A stretch of 64,000 nt of DNA, from positions 1 through 64,000 of the forward strand of contig VXNF01000038.1 of NCBI GenBank assembly GCA_009840735.1, given 5' to 3'. Shown in pieces: positions 17,023 to 24,944 of the stretch. This stretch comes from Acidimicrobiia bacterium. Its GTDB lineage: Bacteria > Actinomycetota > Acidimicrobiia > Acidimicrobiales > CATQHL01. Under the pieces are notes generated by a model. That model was not told the DNA's origin, did not search any database, and saw nothing but the letters and a program-made list of their open reading frames with translations. The translations under genes were made by a program, and so were the position numbers. How positions within the stretch are numbered: position 1 is the stretch's first letter; every line of letters begins with the position of its first letter.

Positions 17023-18668
17023 GGCGGATCGGTCGGGCGGGTGAGGGTGAATCCCTCATAGCCGTTGGCGGCCACCTCGTCGCAGGCGGCCCGGTAGTTG
17101 TGGGTTCCGCCCAGGTACATGGTGATGCCGCGGCGCTTGCCGGGGATGTTCGCCCCGGTCCACCACGAGTCGGTCTTGCCGACGAGGCTTTGGGCGGCGA
17201 GCTCGTCCACGTGCCGGGTCCAGCGAGCTTCCGCCTGGGCATCGGCGTCAATTCGCTCGAAGCCGCTCTCGGCCATGTGGGCCAGGCAATCGGCGATCCA
17301 GTCCACGTGCTGCTCGATCGACAGCATCATGTTGCTGAGAACCGCCGGGCTGCCGGGCCCGGTGATCATGAACAGGTTCGGGAACCCCGACGCCGCCAGG
17401 CCCAAGTACGTGGCTGCCCCGTCCGCCCACTTGTCCCGCAGCGCCAGCCCGCCGACGCCGCGGATGTCCATCGACAAGAGCGCGCCGGTCATCCCGTCGA
17501 AGCCGGTGGCGTAGACCAACACGTCGAGGTCGTAGTGACCCTCTGACGTGCGCACTCCCCGGGGCGTGATCTCGGTGATCGGCGCCGCCTTCACGTCCAC
17601 CAGCGTGACGTTGGGGCGGTTGTAGGTCTCGAAGTAGTCGATGTCCACGATCAACCGCCGAGCCCCGATCGGGAACTGGATCTCCGCGAGCTTCTCTGCG
17701 ACGCCGGGATCGTCGATCTTGGCCTTTATCTTGTCGCGCACGAACCGGGCGGCGCGTTCGTTCGATGCGGGCTCGGTCAGGATGTCGTCGAAGGTCAAGG
17801 CGAAGCCCGGCCCGCCATGTTGCCAAGCGGACTCAAGAATCTGAGCGCGGGCGGCTGCGTCGAGGTCCGAAGATGCCGGGGCGAGGGGACGGGACAGCCC
17901 AGCGGGGGTCGTCCGCTTGAATTCCTGCCGTGCCCGGAAGCTGTCGCGGCGTTCCCGGCGGGCCTCGTCGTCCAGCGGCCTGTTCCGTGCCGGAACGGCG
18001 TACTGGGCGGTGCGTTGGAAGACGAAGACGCGCTCAGCCGTCTTGGCGACCTGGGGGATCACCTGCACGCCGCTGGAGCCGGTGCCGATCACACCGACCC
18101 GCCTGCCGGCCACGTCGACGCCCTCGGCGGGCCAGCGGGCGGTGTGGTGCTGGATGCCAGCGAAGGTCTCAGCACCGGGGATCGACGGCTTGTGTACCTC
18201 CGACAGACAGCCGGCCGCCGACACCAGAAACCGGGCCAAGATCGTGGCACCGTCCGACGTGTCGATGACCCAGCGGTTCCGGCCCTCGTCGAAGCGGGCC
18301 CGCTCCACCCGTGTGCCGAACCGGATGTCACCCCGCAGGCCGAAGCGGTCGGCGACATAGTTGAAGTAGCGCTCCAGTTCGGCCTGGGTGGGATAGCGCT
18401 CGCTCCAGTCCCACTCCTGTTCGAGCTCCTCAGAGAACGAGTAGCAGTAGTCCCAGCTCTCCACGTCGCAGCGGGCGCCCGGATAGCGGTTCCAATACCA
18501 CGTCCCGCCGACGCCGCCGCCCTGCTCGAAGACCCGCGCCGAGAACCCCAGGCCACGCAGCCGGTGCAGCATGTAGAGCCCCGCCGCGCCCGCGCCGATC
18601 ACGACGGCATCGAAGTCGCTGAGTCGCCCTGCACCGACAGCTGCGGCCTCGAGGCGCCGGTCCGACAT
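17019..18668 (-). CDS. flavin-containing Baeyer-Villiger-type monooxygenase
   Basis: The 549-residue enzyme has two Rossmann motifs, VVIGAGAAGLY (FAD) and VGVIGTGSSGVQ (NADPH). Between them is the diagnostic FAGIQHHTARWP, which fits the FxGxxxHxxxWP fingerprint of type I Baeyer-Villiger monooxygenases. The aromatic-rich segment GTWYWNRYPGARCD near the N-terminus is typical of cyclohexanone/acetone monooxygenase relatives. It would insert oxygen into a ketone using NADPH and O2. The ATG at 18668 is one codon inside the longest frame, which begins with TTG. It is monocistronic as far as can be seen; substrate unknown. Confidence 0.92.
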   Translation of the reverse strand: MSDRRLEAAAVGAGRLSDFDAVVIGAGAAGLYMLHRLRGLGFSARVFEQGGGVGGTWYWNRYPGARCDVESWDYCYSFSEELEQEWDWSERYPTQAELERYFNYVADRFGLRGDIRFGTRVERARFDEGRNRWVIDTSDGATILARFLVSAAGCLSEVHKPSIPGAETFAGIQHHTARWPAEGVDVAGRRVGVIGTGSSGVQVIPQVAKTAERVFVFQRTAQYAVPARNRPLDDEARRERRDSFRARQEFKRTTPAGLSRPLAPASSDLDAAARAQILESAWQHGGPGFALTFDDILTEPASNERAARFVRDKIKAKIDDPGVAEKLAEIQFPIGARRLIVDIDYFETYNRPNVTLVDVKAAPITEITPRGVRTSEGHYDLDVLVYATGFDGMTGALLSMDIRGVGGLALRDKWADGAATYLGLAASGFPNLFMITGPGSPAVLSNMMLSIEQHVDWIADCLAHMAESGFERIDADAQAEARWTRHVDELAAQSLVGKTDSWWTGANIPGKRRGITMYLGGTHNYRAACDEVAANGYEGFTLTRPTDPP

Positions 18669-18887
18669 CAAGAATCCCGCCTCCGCGTCGCGCCGATCCC
18701 GACGAGCAAGCTAGCGGCGAGCCGCAGGCGACCCTCCGACCAGGCGACCCGGACCGCGCCCGAGTGGTAGCCCGCGCGAACCTGCACCGCGCCCTCCGCT
18801 TCGCCCTCGACATCGGCTCCTGACCGGCCGCGCGCCGCAGTTCAGGAATTTGCGATTCTGGCCACACCCGGCATCGTCAGCAGCCTG

Positions 18888-19847
18888 CTACAGATTGACG
18901 GGGTAGACCGGGTCCTGGCCGGACAGCACGAGGGCCACCTGCTGGGCGGCCTTGACCTGGAGGTCCAGCACCGACTCCTCGGAGTAGAACGCGGTGTGCG
19001 GCGTGAGAATCACGTTCGCTCGGCCGTACAGCGGCAGGTCCGCGGCGGGCGGCTCGTCGGGCAGCACGTCGAGGCCGGCCCCGGCAATGACGCCGCGGTC
19101 CAGCGCCTCGGCCAGAGCGGCGACGTCCACCAGCCCACCGCGGGCGGTGTTGACGACCACGGCCCCCGGCCGCATCATCGCCAGCGCCTCGGCGCCGATC
19201 ATGTGACGAGTCTCCGGGGTGAGCGGCGCATGCACCGACACGAAGTCTGCGCGCCCCAACAACTCCTCGAACGGCACCAGCTCGACGCTCAGCGCAGCGG
19301 CAGCGGCACGATCCACGTACGGATCGAACGCCAGCACACCCAGCCCGAAAGCCTGGGCCTTGGAGGCCACGAGCCGGGCGATCTTGCCGAAGCCCACCAA
19401 GCCGACCGTCCGCCCTCGCAGCCGGTAGATCGGCTTCACCGCGGCGAGGTCCCAGCTCCCGCCATGTACCAGCGCGTTGCCCCGCGTCACGTTGCGGGCC
19501 AGCGCCAGCATGAGCGCCACAGCGTGATCGGAGACCTCGTCCTCGCAGTACTCCGGGACGTTGGTCACCACGACCCCCTTGGCCGTCGCCGCCTCCAGAT
19601 CCACCGTGTCGATCCCGATGCCGGTGCGGGCGATGATCCGGCACCGCTCGAAGCGGTCGATCAGGTCCGCGGGCAGTTGGGCGTACGTGTTGATGACCGC
19701 GTCGGCCTCGGCCGCCACAGCCAAGACGTCGGCCGCACCGACCGAGGCGGACATCCGGATCTCCACGCCGAGCGGGGCGAGCACCTCTCGCGTCGGTTCG
19801 AGATCAGGGAAAGGGTGGTCGGTGACCGCTACGACAGGATTCGCCAT
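18888..19847 (-). CDS. D-isomer-specific 2-hydroxyacid dehydrogenase
   Basis: The 319-residue enzyme begins at ATG 19847 behind GAGGAG. It has the NAD-binding loop VGLVGFGKIARLVA, the following acidic residue in VLAFDPYVD, the substrate-side Arg in NTARGGLVDVAAL, DEPP, and a catalytic His in LTPHTAFYS. The overall pattern is close to C-terminal-binding-protein/phosphoglycerate-dehydrogenase-like enzymes without an ACT domain, so it need not be serine biosynthetic. It reduces a 2-oxo acid or oxidises a D-2-hydroxy acid. No operon partner is evident. Confidence 0.9.
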   Translation of the reverse strand: MANPVVAVTDHPFPDLEPTREVLAPLGVEIRMSASVGAADVLAVAAEADAVINTYAQLPADLIDRFERCRIIARTGIGIDTVDLEAATAKGVVVTNVPEYCEDEVSDHAVALMLALARNVTRGNALVHGGSWDLAAVKPIYRLRGRTVGLVGFGKIARLVASKAQAFGLGVLAFDPYVDRAAAAALSVELVPFEELLGRADFVSVHAPLTPETRHMIGAEALAMMRPGAVVVNTARGGLVDVAALAEALDRGVIAGAGLDVLPDEPPAADLPLYGRANVILTPHTAFYSEESVLDLQVKAAQQVALVLSGQDPVYPVNL

Positions 19848-19939
19848 CAGGGTCTCCTCAGTGCGATTCGAGCCGCCGGCACCGCAGTCAGCATCAGGTC
19901 GCAGTCTACGAACGGGATTTTCGCCTCGCCGGGCGGGAT

Positions 19940-20308
19940 CTAGCGGATCTGTTGCACGCGATCGGCTGTGCCCCACGCCTGATCGGCAGTCAATACATCG
20001 GTGTCGAGTCGCTCGGCGAGGGCCATGCACAGACGGTCACCGAGCGAAAGACCTTCGCCGCGACGCCATCGGCTGGCTGCCCACTCGGCGTCCTCGGTCA
20101 CCACGGGTTCGATCCGGACCGCGTAGCTCTCCAACAGGGCTCGGACCAGATGCCAGTCTCGTCCCGCGCCGATCACCTTTTGTGCAACCTCGGACCAGTT
20201 GGCCGCGCCGCAGCGAACATCGCCGGCGAGCGCCTCTTCAACGACGCTCGTTCCATCTTCGCCTTGAAGGAAGGCGAGCAGCGCCGAACTGTCGGCCACG
20301 ACGGTCAT
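19940..20308 (-). CDS. vapC: VapC-family PIN-domain ribonuclease toxin
   Basis: The 122-residue protein starts MTVVADSSALLAFLQGE, with the first PIN-domain acidic residue in VADSSALLA. Further acidic residues follow: Glu in NWSEVAQK, Asp in LSLGDRLCMALA and Asp in VLTADQAW. Together these four make the metal-binding RNase site. Its start overlaps the antitoxin stop by ATGA, the standard vapBC layout. Expected role: RNA cleavage when the antitoxin is degraded. Confidence 0.9.
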   Translation of the reverse strand: MTVVADSSALLAFLQGEDGTSVVEEALAGDVRCGAANWSEVAQKVIGAGRDWHLVRALLESYAVRIEPVVTEDAEWAASRWRRGEGLSLGDRLCMALAERLDTDVLTADQAWGTADRVQQIR

Positions 20309-20550
20309 CGGGAATTCTCGTGCTGGGCGAGACTCCGGCGGTCCGCCAGCAGCTCCCCTACGAGATCCAGACCGCTCAGTTCAGCGCGGACCCGGGCGCG
20401 CAGCTGCTCTCGCGTCAGGAGGACGAGGCCGTCGCGCGATTCCAAGAGCACCAGTGGTGTCCCCTCGGCCAAGCCAGCGCGCTCGCGCACGGCGGCGGGC
20501 ACAACGATCCGACCCCTGTCTCCCACTACCAGCGCATATGTCCCACTCAT
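20305..20550 (-). CDS. vapB: AbrB/MazE-type antitoxin partner of VapC
   Basis: The 81-residue protein has an N-terminal swapped-hairpin DNA-binding domain, with YALVVGDRGRIVVPAAVRER as the signature, and a C-terminal segment that should wrap around the toxin. It neutralises the PIN toxin downstream and represses the shared promoter. The gene is read from a promoter so close that the mRNA is probably leaderless. It lies back-to-back with the higBA module across 98 bp. Confidence 0.88.
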   Translation of the reverse strand: MSGTYALVVGDRGRIVVPAAVRERAGLAEGTPLVLLESRDGLVLLTREQLRARVRAELSGLDLVGELLADRRSLAQHENSR

Positions 20551-20583
20551 AGAATCACTGTACCACCACCCACGTCGCGTGGG
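20551..20583 (-). promoter_or_regulatory. vapBC promoter with perfect palindromic operator
   Basis: On the minus strand TACAGT at 20562-20557 lies 6 bp before the vapB ATG (20550), placing transcription start on the start codon. Directly upstream, CCCACG-TCG-CGTGGG at 20569-20583 is a perfect 6-bp-arm palindrome sitting near the -35 position. It is a good candidate operator for the AbrB-type antitoxin. Confidence 0.6.
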
Positions 20584-20606
20584 CGCACCTCAGAGGGAGC
20601 AGGATC

Positions 20607-20650
20607 ATAAGCTCGTACTTCTACAATCTGTAGCTTATACTGGCTGGCGT
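20607..20650 (+). promoter_or_regulatory. higBA promoter with nested palindromes
   Basis: TATACT at 20636-20641 ends 7 bp before the toxin GTG (20649), again implying a leaderless mRNA. Upstream are CTACA-ATC-TGTAG (20621-20633, perfect) and a wider inverted repeat ATAAGCT (20607-20613) / AGCTTAT (20632-20638) overlapping the -10 box. These are likely binding sites for the helix-turn-helix antitoxin. Confidence 0.6.
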
Positions 20651-21020
20651 GTGGGAAGTCGAGTTCACCGACGAGTTTGGCGAATGGTGGGACGGCCTGA
20701 CCCCCGAGCAGCAGGAAGCACTCGATGACCGGGTGATGCTGCTCGCCGAGGTCGGACCGAGCCTGCGCCGCCCCGTCGTCGGGGAGATCACCTCGTCACG
20801 ACACGCCCACATGAAAGAGCTCCGCGTCTCCAAGGCCGGCGCACTGCGAGTGCTCTTCGCCTTCGACCCGCGGCGCCACGCCATCCTCCTGCTCGGGGGC
20901 GACAAGTCGGGTCGCTGGCAGGAGTGGCACAACTGGGCGATCCGCCGAGCCGACGACCTCTACGACACCCACCTCGAGGAACTACGAGCAGAAGGGCTCC
21001 GCGAGAACGAGCCCCAATAG
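20649..21020 (+). CDS. higB: HigB/RelE-superfamily toxin (phage Gp49-like)
   Basis: The 123-residue protein reads MWEVEFTDEFGEWWDGL at its start, then ELRVSKAGALRVLFAFDPRR and LLLGGDKSG, the pattern of the Gp49/HigB branch of RelE-like mRNA interferases. In this branch the toxin gene precedes the antitoxin gene, as here. The GTG start sits 7 bp after a -10 box, with no ribosome-binding site. Expected role: ribosome-dependent or free mRNA cleavage until neutralised by the next gene product. Confidence 0.87.
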   Translation: MWEVEFTDEFGEWWDGLTPEQQEALDDRVMLLAEVGPSLRRPVVGEITSSRHAHMKELRVSKAGALRVLFAFDPRRHAILLLGGDKSGRWQEWHNWAIRRADDLYDTHLEELRAEGLRENEPQ

Positions 21021-21037
21021 CCAAGGAGACCACCCCC

Positions 21038-21370
21038 ATGCCACGCACCAAGTCCTACCGGGACCTTCACGACCGGGTTGCCGAGCGGCCCGGCGCCGCT
21101 GAGCGCCTCTCCGCCCTGCGGCTGGACACCCTCGCAGAGATCGGCTTGCACGAACTGCGCAGCTCCCTCGAACGCTCACAGGCCGACCTCGCCGCCGAAC
21201 TGGGCATCAGCCAACCGGCCGTCTCCCAACTCGAACGCGGCGAAGACGTGAAAGTGTCAACCCTGCGCGGCTACCTCGACAGCCTCGGCGCCCGACTCCA
21301 AATCCTCGCCATCTTCGACGACGGCGAAGCAGAAACCGCCATCCCGATCCGCATCGGAGTCAGCACCTAG
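21038..21370 (+). CDS. higA: HigA-type XRE-family antitoxin
   Basis: The 110-residue protein starts at ATG 21038 with AAGGAG upstream, 17 bp after the toxin gene. A helix-turn-helix spans SQADLAAELGISQPAVSQLE, followed by STLRGYLDSLGARLQILAIF, which is typical of antitoxins paired with Gp49-like toxins. It should bind the toxin and repress the promoter at 20607-20650. Confidence 0.9.
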   Translation: MPRTKSYRDLHDRVAERPGAAERLSALRLDTLAEIGLHELRSSLERSQADLAAELGISQPAVSQLERGEDVKVSTLRGYLDSLGARLQILAIFDDGEAETAIPIRIGVST

Positions 21371-21676
21371 GTATACCCGGCCATGACGTTGGTGACAGCC
21401 TGGCGGGAGGCAAGTCCGTGACCTGGCCACAACCGGGCGGTTCTGGCGGCCACCAACGAGCAGAACTGCTGTCCGCCGCTGGGCAGATCCCACTGGCCCT
21501 TGACAACGCATCGCGGGACCTTGTAACTGCGGTGAGCTGAGGTCTGGGACGCCGAGGAGGGAACACGTCCACAGCGGCGCACCGGTACTTCGGACCGCCG
21601 CGGACGACCCTTGGAGCCGATCCGTGTGCGGCGTTACCACCGTCGCTGTGCGGTGGGTCCGCCACCGCCGAGCGAT
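21371..21676. other. intergenic segment without a supported gene
   Basis: No reading frame here has coding features I can support. A 71-codon minus-strand frame (21367-21582) is open but resembles nothing I know. The segment lies between a complete toxin-antitoxin module and a transposase remnant, so it is probably degraded mobile-element or flanking DNA. Confidence 0.5.
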
Positions 21677-21793
21677 GCCGCCCTGCAAGCTCTACTTCAG
21701 TACCGCAACGAAGTCGCTTGCGCCGACATCACCTATCTGCCGATCTAGTCCGGTTTCGGATCCCTGACCATCGTGCTCGACGTGCTGTCGTGC
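21677..21793 (+). pseudogene. remnant of an IS3/IS481-type transposase (integrase core)
   Basis: In one plus-strand frame the sequence reads NEVACADITYLPI, stop (TAG at 21746-21748), SGFGSLTIVLDVLS. This matches the integrase-core segment of DDE transposases (typically DITYLP, about 6 residues, then LYLAVVLDVFSR), including its first two catalytic aspartates. The stop codon and loss of everything before and after show it is dead. It ends about 80 bp before a gene that has itself lost its 5' end. Confidence 0.65.
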
Positions 21794-21871
21794 CGACGTT
21801 GCGGCGATCGAGGCACGATCTGGAGCTTGTCCGGCACGGATTGGGGCGGCGGCTGACCCGACGATGAAGAT

Positions 21872-23428
21872 GTGGACTTGGAAGACGAAGAGGATCTTCT
21901 CTCCGAAGCGGAGCGTGACACGATCGACATGACACGAACTACAGAACTCCTTGCGGGGACGCTAGAAACACTGCGCAGTCTCGCTGACCGCCACCGCGAC
22001 GCGCTATACGCTGAACTCGAAGTCGGTGCGGACGAGGACAAGAGCGTGGCCGAGGAACTCTTCGAGGAGGAGCTAGACAACCTGTTGCGCGACGACGACG
22101 ACTTCCACCAGGTGACGGATGCTCTGATGGAGGAGATCGAGAAGCGCTTCGAGCTGCTGCCGCCAGGGCAAGTCAACAAGACACGACAGGGCTGGCCGCT
22201 CACCTGGAGTGGCCAGTGGCCGTTCGACGAGCGTGCCGAGTTCCTCTCGGCAATCTCCCGTTTCTCGAGCAACTACGCACCCCTATTTGGGCAGTTGCTG
22301 ACGCCGCTAGTGAACGGCATACGCGTCTCCGGTCCATTCTCTCCGGCGTGGGACGGAAACGAGGTGCCGAAACTCGTCCTTCTTGATGGCGAAGGGCTAG
22401 GCCATACGCCTAAGTCGACGTCGGCGGTGTCGACGGCAGTGAGTCGCCGCATTGAGGCGGCGGATGCGGTGCTCCTGGTAGACAACGCCACCCAGCCGAT
22501 GCAGGCGGCGACTCTCGCCGCCATGCACGAGGTCGTAGCGACCGGCAATGCCCGCAAACTCATCATAGCGTTCACACACTTCGATAAGGTCAAGGGCGAC
22601 AACCTGACAAGCCCGGATGCGACGGCGCGACACGTCTTGGACTCAGCCGACAACGTGCTCGAGGCCTTCGGAGAAGAACTGGGTCCGTACGCTGAACGCA
22701 CCCTGCGACAGCGTCTAGAAAACGCACGCTTCTTCCTGGGGGACATCCACGAGCCGCTGAGCGAAACCGCCGCCTCGGGAAGGCGCACCATGTCGCAACT
22801 CCGCAAGCTCCTCGACCGCATCGATGAAGTGATCGAGCAGCCGGAGCTTGCGGCGGCGCGGCCGGTCTATGACCGGATGAACCTCGTACTCGCAATCCGT
22901 AGCGCGGCCGACGCCTTCCATGAGAAGTGGCGACCGCGCCTCGGCCTCGAGTCCAAGCCCGGCTTCACGAAGGAACACTGGACGCGGGTCAGGGCCCTGA
23001 GCCGTCGACTCGGCACGGGAATGGCCGACGAATACGACACCCTTCGGCCGATCGCCGATCTCCGCAAGGAACTGGTGCAGCGCATCTACGTGTTTGTTCA
23101 GAATCCTCTGGGCTGGGAGGGGCCCGAGCCGACAGAGGCCGAGAAGCCGGACACCTTCGACGCCTTTGCGGACAACCTGGCCCGACGGCTGCTCGAAGTG
23201 TGCACCCGCCGCGTGCGGGACGAACGCGCAGAGCAGTGGCAGGACGCGTACTTCAAGCACGGAATCCGCTCGACTTTCGTACGCGCCCGAATCATCGGCG
23301 ACGAGATCTACAGGCTAGCGGCGCCTGTTCCGGACGCCACGCCATCTCCTGATCGCAACCAGTTCCTCCGTGACATTGTCGCGGAGGTCGAGCGGGCGGC
23401 CGAAGAGACCAACGCCCGGCTTGAGTAG
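21872..23428 (+). CDS. GTPase-like protein lacking its P-loop (5'-truncated)
   Basis: The 518-residue frame starts at GTG 21872; an in-frame stop lies at 21854. It has a G3-like LVLLDGEGLGH (about 168-178) preceded by a hydrophobic strand, and a G4-like IIAFTHFDKV (about 231-240). This is the order seen in dynamin- or septin-like GTPases. The glycine-rich P-loop that should come before is absent in this frame and in the 500 bp upstream. The rest is acidic and helical. I infer loss of the N-terminus next to a transposase remnant. The intact 1.5-kb frame could still give a protein, but probably not a GTP-hydrolysing one. Exact family not recognised. Confidence 0.55.
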   Translation: MDLEDEEDLLSEAERDTIDMTRTTELLAGTLETLRSLADRHRDALYAELEVGADEDKSVAEELFEEELDNLLRDDDDFHQVTDALMEEIEKRFELLPPGQVNKTRQGWPLTWSGQWPFDERAEFLSAISRFSSNYAPLFGQLLTPLVNGIRVSGPFSPAWDGNEVPKLVLLDGEGLGHTPKSTSAVSTAVSRRIEAADAVLLVDNATQPMQAATLAAMHEVVATGNARKLIIAFTHFDKVKGDNLTSPDATARHVLDSADNVLEAFGEELGPYAERTLRQRLENARFFLGDIHEPLSETAASGRRTMSQLRKLLDRIDEVIEQPELAAARPVYDRMNLVLAIRSAADAFHEKWRPRLGLESKPGFTKEHWTRVRALSRRLGTGMADEYDTLRPIADLRKELVQRIYVFVQNPLGWEGPEPTEAEKPDTFDAFADNLARRLLEVCTRRVRDERAEQWQDAYFKHGIRSTFVRARIIGDEIYRLAAPVPDATPSPDRNQFLRDIVAEVERAAEETNARLE

Positions 23429-23529
23429 GGTAAAACGTCCGTGACCTGTGTCGCTGTCGGCACTACAGACCTGCCCGCCTCCTACGCGAATTCGATCTTG
23501 CCGCCCAGGAACTGCACGCCGTTAAGTTC

Positions 23530-23619
23530 TTAGGATCTCAAGCGCAGCGTGATGTCGCGGATGTCACCGATGTACAAGCGGAGCGCATCGGCATCCAGGT
23601 CGGCCGGCTCATCATCTGG
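23530..23619 (-). pseudogene. possible remnant with sigma-70 region 1.2-like sequence
   Basis: A short open stretch ending at TAA 23530 encodes DADALRLYIGDIRDITLR, which resembles the DAVRxYLxEI region 1.2 of sigma-70 factors. It has no start codon of its own before the tRNA-Leu gene. With only ~29 codons this may be chance, but it lies exactly at the 3' end of a tRNA, a common integration scar site. Confidence 0.2.
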
Positions 23620-23626
23620 TCTGGGG

Positions 23627-23712
23627 TGTCGGAGGGGGGACTTGAACCCCCACGCCCTTAGCGGGCACATGGCCCTCAACCATGCGCGTCTACCAAATTC
23701 CGCCACTCCGAC
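23627..23712 (-). tRNA. tRNA-Leu (GAG anticodon)
   Basis: The minus strand folds as an 86-nt class II tRNA: acceptor arm GTCGGAG / CTCCGAC, D-arm with TGGTAGACGC, anticodon arm CATGG-TTGAGGG-CCATG with GAG at the centre, a long variable arm (GTGCCCGCTAAGGGCGT), and a T-arm GGGGG-TTCAAGT-CCCCC. The discriminator base is A. CCA is not encoded (ACCCC follows). It lies downstream of secG on the same strand. Confidence 0.95.
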
Positions 23713-23734
23713 GGGGGTGCCGGCCTGCGCCGGC

Positions 23735-23965
23735 TCAGGTGTCCATCATGAGGGCGAGCGCCAGAGTGACGAAGCCGAAGATCAGCGCCGCCACGATGGT
23801 GATGCGGTCCAGGTTCTTCTCGATGACCGTGGAGCCGGCCGCCGAGGCACCCAGGCCGCCGCCGAACATGTCCGACAGGCCACCGCCGCGCCCGCTGTGC
23901 AGCAGCACCAGCAGGACTACACCGACGGTGGTCACGACGTGCAGGACGATCGCCAGGATGAACAT
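23735..23965 (-). CDS. secG: protein translocase subunit SecG
   Basis: The 76-residue protein has two membrane helices (about residues 3-22 and 55-73) separated by the SecG linker LLHSGRGGGLSDMFGG and the SAAGSTVIEKNLDRIT segment. It assists SecYE/SecA in preprotein export. The ATG at 23965 is preceded 7 bp upstream by TATCCT, a possible -10 box, so a leaderless transcript is possible besides read-through from tpiA. The gene order tpiA-secG-tRNA-Leu is conserved in actinobacteria. Confidence 0.95.
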   Translation of the reverse strand: MFILAIVLHVVTTVGVVLLVLLHSGRGGGLSDMFGGGLGASAAGSTVIEKNLDRITIVAALIFGFVTLALALMMDT

Positions 23966-24038
23966 CGTCGGCAGGATACCAGCGCCGGGCGGCCGTACGG
24001 TCGGCAGTCCTGAGGCCGTCTGGATCGCCTCCACCCGG

Positions 24039-24058
24039 ATCCTGGCCTTCGCCGGGAT
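24039..24058. repeat. copy of a dispersed CATCCCGGCGAAGGCC-type hairpin repeat
   Basis: ATCCTGGC-CTTC-GCCGGGAT forms an 8-bp hairpin with one mismatch and a 4-nt loop. Its minus-strand reading translates as VIPAKARI. That 'VIPAKAGIQ' translation is well known for a dispersed intergenic repeat found in many bacterial genomes. It sits in the 112-bp tpiA-secG gap, where it could affect mRNA stability. Confidence 0.55.
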
Positions 24059-24077
24059 GACGTGACGACGCTTGTTG

Positions 24078-24860
24078 TCAGCTCGCCAGGCGGTACTGAA
24101 CGATGCGGGCGAAGTCGTCGGCGTCGAGGCTCGCCCCGCCGACCAGGGCACCGTCGATGTCGGGCTCAGCCATGAGGGCTGCCGCGTTGACGGGTTTGAC
24201 CGAGCCGCCGTATTGGATGCGTACCGCTTCCGCCGCGGCCGCGCCGAAGGACTCACCGATCCGGCGACGAATCTCGGCGCAGACCTCCTGGGCGTCGCCG
24301 GGGCTCGCCACCCGGCCCGTGCCGATCGCCCACACGGGCTCATACGCCACCACGAGGCCAGCCGCCTGCTCCCGCTTCAGACCGGCCATGCCGGCGGTGA
24401 GCTGGCCCAGCACCACCTCAGCGGTGGCGTCGGCTTCGCGCTGCTCGAGGGTCTCCCCCACTGCCAGGATCGGGGTCATGCCGTGGCGCAACACGGCGCG
24501 GACCTTGCGGTTGACGCCCTCGTCGGTCTCGCCGAACAGCGCCCGCCGCTCGGAGTGCCCCACGATCACGTAACGCACTTGCAGCTTGGCCAGCATCGCC
24601 GGGGACACCTCGCCGGTGAAGGCTCCAGAGTCCTCGTCGTGGCAGTGCTGGGCGCCCAGCAGGATGGGGATGTCGTCGATATCCAGCACCGTCTGCACCG
24701 AGCGCAGGTCCGTGAACGGCGGGTGGACGCACACGTCGAGGGCCGCGTGGTCGGCGTCGGTCAGGGCGTAGGACAGCTTCTGCACCAGGCTGATCGCCTC
24801 GAAGTGGTTGAGGTGCATCTTCCAGTTGCCGCAGATGAGCGGCCGGCGAGCGCTGGTCAC
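24078..24860 (-). CDS. tpiA: triosephosphate isomerase
   Basis: The 260-residue enzyme has GNWKMH (active-site Lys), VIVGHSERR (His), VAYEPVWAIGTG (catalytic Glu and loop 6) and IQYGGSVKP, all intact. It interconverts dihydroxyacetone phosphate and glyceraldehyde 3-phosphate. GTG 24860 follows AGGAG. It is the third glycolytic gene of the gapA-pgk-tpiA run. Confidence 0.97.
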   Translation of the reverse strand: MTSARRPLICGNWKMHLNHFEAISLVQKLSYALTDADHAALDVCVHPPFTDLRSVQTVLDIDDIPILLGAQHCHDEDSGAFTGEVSPAMLAKLQVRYVIVGHSERRALFGETDEGVNRKVRAVLRHGMTPILAVGETLEQREADATAEVVLGQLTAGMAGLKREQAAGLVVAYEPVWAIGTGRVASPGDAQEVCAEIRRRIGESFGAAAAEAVRIQYGGSVKPVNAAALMAEPDIDGALVGGASLDADDFARIVQYRLAS

Positions 24861-24944
24861 GGCTGCATCTCCTGATCCGACCGACGGGTTCCGCTCCCGA
24901 TGTCTACAACCCGGAGCGCCAGGTCCGTTGCTGGGGACCCTCGA

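Noticed and set aside
18717-18823. Short plus-strand stretch ending in ARANLHRALRFALDIGS upstream of the monooxygenase
   Set aside because: It looks slightly protein-like but has no start, no recognisable family and is only ~35 codons; probably chance in GC-rich DNA.
21367-21582. 71-codon minus-strand frame after higA
   Set aside because: No ribosome-binding site, no known motif, and it overlaps the higA end; not strong enough to call a gene.
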